A DNA stretch of 64,000 bases from Stenotrophomonas sp. HITSZ_GD (GTDB taxonomy: Bacteria; Pseudomonadota; Gammaproteobacteria; Xanthomonadales; Xanthomonadaceae), in assembly GCF_029543105.1 (NCBI RefSeq), contig NZ_JARQXB010000014.1, positions 1-64,000 on the forward strand, in the 5' to 3' direction. The notes beneath the pieces were generated by a model that worked only from the letters and a program-made list of their open reading frames with translations, ran no database searches and was not told the DNA's origin. Positions 57,274 through 64,000 of the stretch are shown here, one piece after another. Both the position numbers and the translations under genes were made by a program. Numbering within the stretch: the stretch's first letter is position 1; each line of letters begins with the position of its first letter.

Positions 57274-58467
57274 ATGAGCAAGAAAGACATCGTCCTCGCC
57301 TTCTCCGGCGGCCTCGACACCAGCTTCTGCATCCCGTACCTGCAGGAGCAGGGCTACGCCGTCCACACCGTGTTCGCCGATACCGGCGGCGTGGATGACG
57401 AGGAACGCGATTTCATCGAGAAGCGCGCCGCCGAGCTCGGCGCGGCCAGCCACGTCACCGTCGATGGCGGCCCGGCGATCTGGGAAGGCTTCGTCAAGCC
57501 GTTCGTGTGGGCCGGCGAGGGCTACCAGGGCCAGTATCCGCTGCTGGTGTCCGACCGCTACCTCATCGTCGACGCCGCGCTCAAGCGCGCCGCCGAACTG
57601 GGCACCAACATCATCGCCCACGGCTGCACCGGCATGGGCAACGACCAGGTCCGCTTCGACCTGGCGGTGAAGGCGCAGGGCGATTACCAGATCGTGGCGC
57701 CGATCCGCGAGATCCAGAAGGAACACACCCAGACCCGCGCCTACGAGCAGAAGTACCTGGAAGAGCGCGGCTTCGGCGTGCGCGCCAAGCAGAAGAGCTA
57801 CACCATCAACGAGAACCTGCTGGGCGTGACGATGTCCGGCGGCGAGATCGACAAGTGGGAAGCCCCGGGCGAAGGCGCGCGCGGCTGGTGCGCGCCGCGC
57901 AGCGCGTGGCCGACCGAGGCGCTGACCGTCACCTTGAAGTTCGTCGAGGGCGAGGCGGTGGAGCTGGACGGCAAGCCGCTGCCGGGCGCGCAGATCCTGG
58001 CCCGACTCAACAAGCTGTTCGCGCAGTATGGCGTAGGCCGCGGCGTGTACACCGGCGACACCGTGATCGGCCTGAAGGGCCGCATCGTGTTCGAGGCGCC
58101 GGGCCTGATCTCGCTGCTGGCCGCGCACCGCGCGCTGGAGGACACCGTGCTGACCAAGCAGCAGAACCGCTTCAAGCCGGACGTGGCGCGCAAGTGGGTC
58201 GAGCTGGTGTACGAAGGCTTCTACCACGACCCGCTCAAGACCGACCTGGAGGCCTTCCTGAAGTCCTCGCAGTCCAAGGTCACCGGCGAGGTGGTGCTGG
58301 AAACCCGCGGTGGCCGCGTCGACGCGGTGGCCGTGCGTTCGCCGCACATCCTCAACGCCAAGGGCGCCACCTACGCGCAATCGGCCGACTGGGGCGTGGA
58401 AGAGGCCGAGGGCTTCATCAAGCTGTTCGGCATGAGCTCCACGCTGTACGCCCAGGTCAACCGCTGA
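57274..58467 (+). CDS. argG: Argininosuccinate synthase
   Basis: This 397-residue ATP-dependent enzyme joins citrulline and aspartate. The PP-loop AFSGGLDTS is at residues 9-17; [23 protein letters not shown] and [20 protein letters not shown] (in parts) follow. It lies second in the arg cluster, 10 nt before the GNAT gene. The length is close to the ~400-residue class. Confidence 0.95.
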   Translation: MSKKDIVLAFSGGLDTSFCIPYLQEQGYAVHTVFADTGGVDDEERDFIEKRAAELGAASHVTVDGGPAIWEGFVKPFVWAGEGYQGQYPLLVSDRYLIVDAALKRAAELGTNIIAHGCTGMGNDQVRFDLAVKAQGDYQIVAPIREIQKEHTQTRAYEQKYLEERGFGVRAKQKSYTINENLLGVTMSGGEIDKWEAPGEGARGWCAPRSAWPTEALTVTLKFVEGEAVELDGKPLPGAQILARLNKLFAQYGVGRGVYTGDTVIGLKGRIVFEAPGLISLLAAHRALEDTVLTKQQNRFKPDVARKWVELVYEGFYHDPLKTDLEAFLKSSQSKVTGEVVLETRGGRVDAVAVRSPHILNAKGATYAQSADWGVEEAEGFIKLFGMSSTLYAQVNR

Positions 58468-58477
58468 GGCCATCGGC

Positions 58478-58915
58478 ATGGGCGAGCTGCGCGTCAGCAC
58501 CGACAAGGGGGAGCTCGATCTGCCCCTGATCCATCGTTTCCTGTCGACCGAGGCCTATTGGAGCCACGGCATTCCGCAGGACACGGTGGCGCGGGCGATC
58601 GCCGGCTCGCTGTGCTTCGGCGGCTACGTCGAGGGTGAAGGGCAGGTGGCGTTCGCGCGGGTGATTTCCGACTTCGCCACCTTCGCCTATCTCGCCGATG
58701 TCTTCGTGCTGCCGGCGCATCGGGGCCAGGGTTACTCCAAGCAGCTGATGGATGCGGTGTTCGCCCATCCGCAGCTGCAAGGCCTGCGCCGCTTCATGCT
58801 CGCCACCTCGGACGCGCACGGCCTGTACGCGCGGTACGGCTTCACCGCGCCGGCCCGCCCGGACCGGCTGATGGAAGTCGTCCGCCCGGACATCTACACC
58901 GCTTCGGCGGCCTGA
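58478..58915 (+). CDS. GNAT acetyltransferase within the arginine cluster
   Basis: This 145-residue single-domain GNAT has FATFAYLADVFVLPAHRGQG with the acetyl-CoA loop AHRGQGYSKQLM and a C-terminal helix-strand with YARYGF. It lies between argG and argE' with 10- and 18-nt gaps. A role in arginine precursor acetylation is not shown, because acetylglutamate synthase activity is already in argB. The acetyl acceptor is unknown. Confidence 0.8.
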   Translation: MGELRVSTDKGELDLPLIHRFLSTEAYWSHGIPQDTVARAIAGSLCFGGYVEGEGQVAFARVISDFATFAYLADVFVLPAHRGQGYSKQLMDAVFAHPQLQGLRRFMLATSDAHGLYARYGFTAPARPDRLMEVVRPDIYTASAA

Positions 58916-58933
58916 CCCGTTTCCAAGATACCG

Positions 58934-60034
58934 ATGACCGACCTGCTGCAAGACACCCTCGCGCACCTGGAGAAGCTGGTGTCCTTCGACACCCGCAACC
59001 CGCCGCGCGCCATCGCCGCCGAGGGGGGCATCTTCGATTACCTGCGCGTGCACCTGCCGGGTTTCCGCGTGGAGGTGGTGGACCATGGCGCCGGCGCGGT
59101 CAGCCTGTACGCCGTGCGCGGCACGCCGAAGTACCTGTTCAATGTGCACCTGGACACCGTGCCGGATTCGCCGCACTGGAGCGCCGACCCGCACGTGATG
59201 CGCCGCCAGGACGACCGCGTGGTCGGCCTGGGCGTGTGCGACATCAAGGGCGCCGCCGCCGCGCTGGTCGCCGCGGCCAATGCCGGCGATGGCGATGCCG
59301 CGTTCCTGTTCTCCTCCGACGAGGAAGCCAACGATCCGCGCTGCATCGCCGCGTTCCTGGCGCGTGGCGAAAGCTACGAGGCCGTCCTGGTGGCCGAGCC
59401 GACGATGGGCGAGGCGGTGCTGGCGCATCGCGGCATCAGTTCGGTGCTGATGCGGTTCGCCGGCCGGGCAGGGCACGCTTCGGGCAAGCAGGACCCGGCC
59501 GCCAGCGCGCTGCACCAGGCGGTGCGCTGGGGCGACCGCGCGCTGGACCATGTCGATTCGCTGGCCCATGCGCGCTTCGGCGGCCTGACCGGCCTGCGCT
59601 TCAACATCGGCCGCATCGAAGGCGGCATCAAGGCCAACATGATCGCCCCGGCCGCCGAGCTGCGCTTCGGCTTCCGCCCGCTGCCGTCGATGGACGTGGA
59701 CGGCCTGCTGGCGACCTTCGCCGGCTTCGCCGAGCCGGCTGCCGCACATTTCGAGGAAACCTTCCGGGGCCCGAGCCTGCCGTCGGGCGACATCGCCCGC
59801 GCCGAGGAACGCCGCCTGGCCGCGCGCGACGTGGCCGACGCGCTCGACCTGCCGATCGGCAACGCGGTCGATTTCTGGACCGAGGCCTCGCTGTTCTCCG
59901 CCGGCGGCTATACCGCGCTGGTCTACGGCCCGGGCGACATCGCCCAGGCGCACACCGCCGACGAATTCGTGACGCTGGCGCAGTTGCAGCGCTACGCCGA
60001 TTCCGTCCACCGCATCATCAACGGCGCGCGCTGA
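58934..60034 (+). CDS. argE': N-acetylcitrulline deacetylase
   Basis: This 366-residue M20-family zinc deacetylase has metal ligands in [28 protein letters not shown] and VAEPT, with the dimerisation domain (~170-280) between GRAGHAS and the catalytic C-terminal half. In this cluster the substrate is predicted to be N-acetylcitrulline from argF', rather than N-acetylornithine; the Xanthomonas ArgE' precedent supports this. The ATG is 18 nt after the GNAT stop. Confidence 0.9.
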   Translation: MTDLLQDTLAHLEKLVSFDTRNPPRAIAAEGGIFDYLRVHLPGFRVEVVDHGAGAVSLYAVRGTPKYLFNVHLDTVPDSPHWSADPHVMRRQDDRVVGLGVCDIKGAAAALVAAANAGDGDAAFLFSSDEEANDPRCIAAFLARGESYEAVLVAEPTMGEAVLAHRGISSVLMRFAGRAGHASGKQDPAASALHQAVRWGDRALDHVDSLAHARFGGLTGLRFNIGRIEGGIKANMIAPAAELRFGFRPLPSMDVDGLLATFAGFAEPAAAHFEETFRGPSLPSGDIARAEERRLAARDVADALDLPIGNAVDFWTEASLFSAGGYTALVYGPGDIAQAHTADEFVTLAQLQRYADSVHRIINGAR

Positions 60035-60053
60035 GCGCGCCCTCCCACGTGCC

Positions 60054-61391
60054 ATGAACATCGAAATGTCGCTGCCCGCCACCCACAAACAGACCCGCCA
60101 GACCATCGTGCGCCTGCTCTCGAGCATGGCCAGCGCGAAGGAGATCAGCCAGTACCTCAAGCGCTTCTCGCAGCTGGACGCCAAGCGCTTCGCCGTGGTG
60201 AAGGTCGGCGGCGCGGTGCTGCGCGACGAGCTGGAGGACCTGACCTCTTCGTTGACCTTCCTGCAGGAGGTCGGCCTGACCCCGATCGTGCTGCACGGCG
60301 CCGGCCCGCAGCTGGATGCCGAGCTGTCGGCGGCCGGCATCGAGAAGCAGACCGTCAACGGCTTGCGCGTGACCTCGCCCGAGGCATTGGCCATCGTGCG
60401 GCGCGTGTTCCAGCAATCCAACCTCAAGCTGGTGGAGGCGCTGCAGCAGAACGGCGCGCGCGCGACCTCCATCACCGGTGGCGTGTTCGAAGCCGAGTAC
60501 CTGGACCCGCAGACCTACGGGCTGGTGGGCGAGGTCAAGCGGGTGAACCTGGCGCCGATCGAGGCCAGCCTGAAAGCCGGCTCTATCCCGGTGATCACCA
60601 GCCTGGGCGAAACCCCGAGCGGGCAGATCCTCAACATCAACGCCGATTTCGCCGCCAACGAACTGGTGCGCGAGTTGCAGCCGTACAAGATCATCTTCCT
60701 CACCGGCACCGGCGGTTTGCTCGATGCCGAAGGCCGGGTGATCGATTCGATCAACCTGTCCACCGAGTACGAGCACCTGATCGAGCAGCCGTGGATTCAC
60801 GGCGGCATGAAGGTGAAGATCGAGCAGATCAAGGACCTGCTGGACAAGCTGCCGCTGGAATCGTCGGTGTCGATCACCCGTCCGGCGGACTTGGCCAAGG
60901 AACTGTTCACCCACAAGGGCTCGGGCACGCTGGTGCGCCGCGGTGAGCGCGTGCTGCGCGCCACCAGCTGGGGCGAGCTGGACCTGGCGCGGCTGAAGAC
61001 GCTGATCGAATCCAGCTTCGGCCGCACGCTGGTGCCGGACTACTTCGACAAAACCCGCCTGCTGCGGGCCTACGTCAGCGAGAACTACCGTGCCGCTGTG
61101 ATCCTCACCGACGAGGCCGATGGCGTGTACCTGGACAAGTTCGCGGTGCTCGACGACGCGCAGGGCGAAGGCCTGGGCCGCGCGGTATGGAATGTGATGC
61201 GCGAGGAAACCCCGCAGCTGTTCTGGCGTTCGCGCCACAACAACCAGGTCAACATCTTCTACTACGCCGAGTCCGACGGCTGCTTCAAGCAGGAGAAGTG
61301 GAAGGTGTTCTGGTACGGGCTGGAGAGCTTCGAGCAGATCCAGCGTTGCGTGGCCCACTGCGCCACGCGCACGCCGACGCTGCAGGACTGA
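60054..61391 (+). CDS. argB: Bifunctional N-acetylglutamate kinase/synthase
   Basis: This 445-residue fusion has an N-terminal amino-acid kinase domain (~residues 1-290: [45 protein letters not shown]). A C-terminal GNAT-type acetyltransferase follows (~295-445, with [20 protein letters not shown]). The arrangement matches Xanthomonas and the vertebrate-type NAGS. It makes and phosphorylates N-acetylglutamate, the first two steps of the pathway. The order kinase then acetyltransferase is clear in the chain. Confidence 0.94.
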   Translation: MNIEMSLPATHKQTRQTIVRLLSSMASAKEISQYLKRFSQLDAKRFAVVKVGGAVLRDELEDLTSSLTFLQEVGLTPIVLHGAGPQLDAELSAAGIEKQTVNGLRVTSPEALAIVRRVFQQSNLKLVEALQQNGARATSITGGVFEAEYLDPQTYGLVGEVKRVNLAPIEASLKAGSIPVITSLGETPSGQILNINADFAANELVRELQPYKIIFLTGTGGLLDAEGRVIDSINLSTEYEHLIEQPWIHGGMKVKIEQIKDLLDKLPLESSVSITRPADLAKELFTHKGSGTLVRRGERVLRATSWGELDLARLKTLIESSFGRTLVPDYFDKTRLLRAYVSENYRAAVILTDEADGVYLDKFAVLDDAQGEGLGRAVWNVMREETPQLFWRSRHNNQVNIFYYAESDGCFKQEKWKVFWYGLESFEQIQRCVAHCATRTPTLQD

Positions 61392-61394
61392 GCC

Positions 61395-62002
61395 ATGGGC
61401 CTGGAACAGCTGCCCGCCGACTGGCGCACGGTGCCGACGCTGCAGGGGAGCTACGCGACCCTGGAGCCCCTCGCCACCGCGCATGCCGATGACCTGCGCG
61501 CCGCGCTGGGCGCCGGCGAGTTGTCCAGGCTGTGGTACACCAACGTGCCGGCGCCGGCCCAGGCCGGCGCCTACATCGACACCGCGCTGCGCATGCAGGC
61601 CGACGGCCAGGCGCTGCCTTTCGCGGTGCGCAACGCCGCCGGCCACGTGGTTGGCAGCACGCGCTTGTATGACCTGCAGCCCGACGTGCCGCGCCTGTCC
61701 ATCGGCTACACGTTCTACGCGTTGTCGGCGCAGCGCACCGGCCTGAACACCGAAGCCAAGCTGATGTTGCTCCAGTACGCCTTCGAGCGGCTGGGCTGCA
61801 TCAACGTGGTGTTCGAGACCAGCTGGTTCAACCACGCCTCGCGCACCGCCATCGCCCGTCTCGGCGCCAAGCAGGACGGCGTGCTGCGCGCGCACAAGCG
61901 CCATGCCGACGGCAGCGTGCGCGATACCGTGATCTTCTCCCTCCTCGAAGCGGAATGGCCGGCCGTGCGCCGCCATCTGCAGTCCCGCCTGGAAGCCAAC
62001 GC

Positions 62003-62006
<4 letters not shown>
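61395..62006 (+). CDS. GNAT acetyltransferase, RimJ/RimL-like
   Basis: This 203-residue protein has [39 protein letters not shown], and the FSIGYTFY-like [21 protein letters not shown] acetyl-CoA region in parts, ending in [20 protein letters not shown]. These are traits of the ribosomal-protein/amino-acid acetyltransferase group. It starts 3 nt after argB and overlaps argC by 4 nt, so it is firmly part of the operon. The substrate is unknown. Confidence 0.82.
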
Positions 62007-62959
<953 letters not shown>

Positions 62960-62989
62960 TTCCTGGTTTCCCTGAGCCCTGATTCCCCT

Positions 62990-63057
62990 TGTAGGAGCGG
63001 CTTCAGCCGCGACAGCTTTCCCGAGGAACGCCCGTCGCGGCCAAACCCGCTCCCACA
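62990..63057. repeat. REP-like pair (family B) between argC and argH
   Basis: A direct unit (62990-63013) and a diverged inverted unit (63034-63057) lie head to head in the 128-bp argC-argH gap. Their pairing would give a stem inside the operon transcript. Confidence 0.75.
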
Positions 63058-63087
63058 GCGCAATCCCAAACGTTTCCGAGGCATGTG

Positions 63088-64000
63088 ATGGCAAATCTTC
63101 TCTGGCAGAAACCCGGCGTGGCCGTCGATGCGCAGATCCAGCGCTTCCTCGCCGGCGATGACGTCATCCTCGACCGCGAGTTCTTCCTGCACGACATCCA
63201 GGCCAGCAAGGCGCACGCCGAAGGGCTGCAGCACATCGGCATCCTCTCGGCCGACGAACTCGCCGGCCTGCTGCGCGAACTGGATGTCCTCGCCGCCGAC
63301 TGGCGCGCGGGCCAGTTCGTGCTCGACGAGCAGTACGAGGACGGCCACTCGGCCATCGAGGCGCGGCTGACCGAACGCCTCGGCGATGCCGGCCGCAAGA
63401 TCCACACCGGCCGCAGCCGCAACGACCAGATCCTGGTCGCCACGCGCCTGTGGCTGAAAGAAAAGCTCGCCCGCGTGGCCGAACTGAGCCGCGCGGCGGC
63501 CCAGGTCGCGCTGGACCGCGCACAGGCCGAAGCGCAGCTGCCGATCCCCGGCTACACGCACATCCAGCGCGCCGTCGTCTCCTCGGCGGGCATGTGGTGG
63601 GCCGGCTGGGCCGAGGCGTTCATCGACGACGCCATCCGCGCCGCCGACACGCTCAAGCTGGTGGATGCCAACCCGCTCGGCACCGCCGCCGGCTACGGCG
63701 TCAACCTGCCGCTGGACCGCGACCACACCACCGCCGCGCTGGGCTTCGCGCGCCTGCAGGTCTCGCCGATCTACGCGCAGCTCTCGCGCGGCAAGTTCGA
63801 ACTGGCCGCGCTGGAAGCGCTCGGCAGCGCCACGCTGGACCTGCGCCGCCTCGCGTGGGACCTGTCGCTGTTCACCAGCGCCGAGTACGGCTTCGTCGCG
63901 CTGCCGGCGCAATACACCACCGGCAGCTCGATCATGCCCAACAAGCGCAATCCGGATGTCATCGAGCTGATGCGCGCCACCCACGCCAGCGTGGCCGCCG
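63088..64000 (+). CDS. argH: Argininosuccinate lyase (partial, cut by window end)
   Basis: The first 304 codons are seen. The N-terminus [15 protein letters not shown], the active-site segment [14 protein letters not shown], the Thr/His pattern YTHIQRAVV, and the superfamily loop [16 protein letters not shown] are all present, so the enzyme looks complete so far. It releases fumarate to give arginine. The ribosome-binding site GAGG is at 63078-63081. The repeat pair upstream separates it from argC. Confidence 0.95.
   Translation, partial: MANLLWQKPGVAVDAQIQRFLAGDDVILDREFFLHDIQASKAHAEGLQHIGILSADELAGLLRELDVLAADWRAGQFVLDEQYEDGHSAIEARLTERLGDAGRKIHTGRSRNDQILVATRLWLKEKLARVAELSRAAAQVALDRAQAEAQLPIPGYTHIQRAVVSSAGMWWAGWAEAFIDDAIRAADTLKLVDANPLGTAAGYGVNLPLDRDHTTAALGFARLQVSPIYAQLSRGKFELAALEALGSATLDLRRLAWDLSLFTSAEYGFVALPAQYTTGSSIMPNKRNPDVIELMRATHASVAA

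Overview
The window is high-GC, gene-dense chromosomal DNA from a gammaproteobacterium of the family Xanthomonadaceae (Xanthomonas, Lysobacter, Luteimonas, Pseudoxanthomonas and relatives; the genus cannot be fixed from the sequence). The best evidence is the arginine cluster at 56.2-64.0 kb. It carries an N-acetylornithine-type transcarbamylase, a matching deacetylase and a fused N-acetylglutamate kinase/synthase, the acetylated-citrulline route known from Xanthomonas. Two families of palindromic intergenic repeats also fit this group. I see no prophage, insertion sequence, CRISPR array, rRNA or tRNA. About 58 protein genes fill most of the sequence.

Layout. 0-5 kb: pyridoxal kinase and prephenate dehydrogenase, a DnaA-box-like cluster, an ABC exporter and a YigZ protein. 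5-9 kb: a double-GAF GGDEF/EAL protein and a LOG-family hydrolase with a duplicated gene tail next to it. 9-15 kb: the 2-oxoglutarate dehydrogenase genes sucA-sucB-lpd on the minus strand. 15-21 kb: a ribosomal-protein hydroxylase coupled to an acetyltransferase, a VOC protein, purB and fumC. 21-25.5 kb: a minus-strand operon of a small exported protein, a YtrA-type GntR repressor, an ABC ATPase and permease, a GSGD-repeat exported protein and two lipoproteins, with an operator over its promoter. 25.5-30 kb: periplasmic peroxidase, FKBP isomerase, ugd, slyX, a DUF2058 protein and an outer-membrane protein.

30-35 kb: methionine synthase split into two genes behind an ArsR/methyltransferase regulator with its own palindromic operator. 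35-43 kb: acyl-CoA dehydrogenase, suhB, trmJ, a periplasmic binding protein coupled to a membrane GGDEF/EAL protein, and epmB divergent from efp. 43-50.7 kb: TMEM175 channel, an MtaD-like deaminase, ubiG, a MupP-like phosphatase, a flavin-binding stress protein, an M23 peptidase, pyrC and yidD. 50.8-55.8 kb: a histone-H1-like DksA protein, an MFS transporter, sufE, cysS and an exported protein. 56.2-64 kb: argF', argG, a GNAT gene, argE', argB, a second GNAT gene, argC, argH (cut by the window end).

Most of this is housekeeping. The parts most likely to hold undescribed biology are the YtrA-type envelope operon, the ArsR-methyltransferase/metH locus, the binding-protein/GGDEF-EAL pair, the zinc-finger-less H1-like DksA, and the large structured intergenic elements whose outer arms differ in sequence but stay complementary within each copy.
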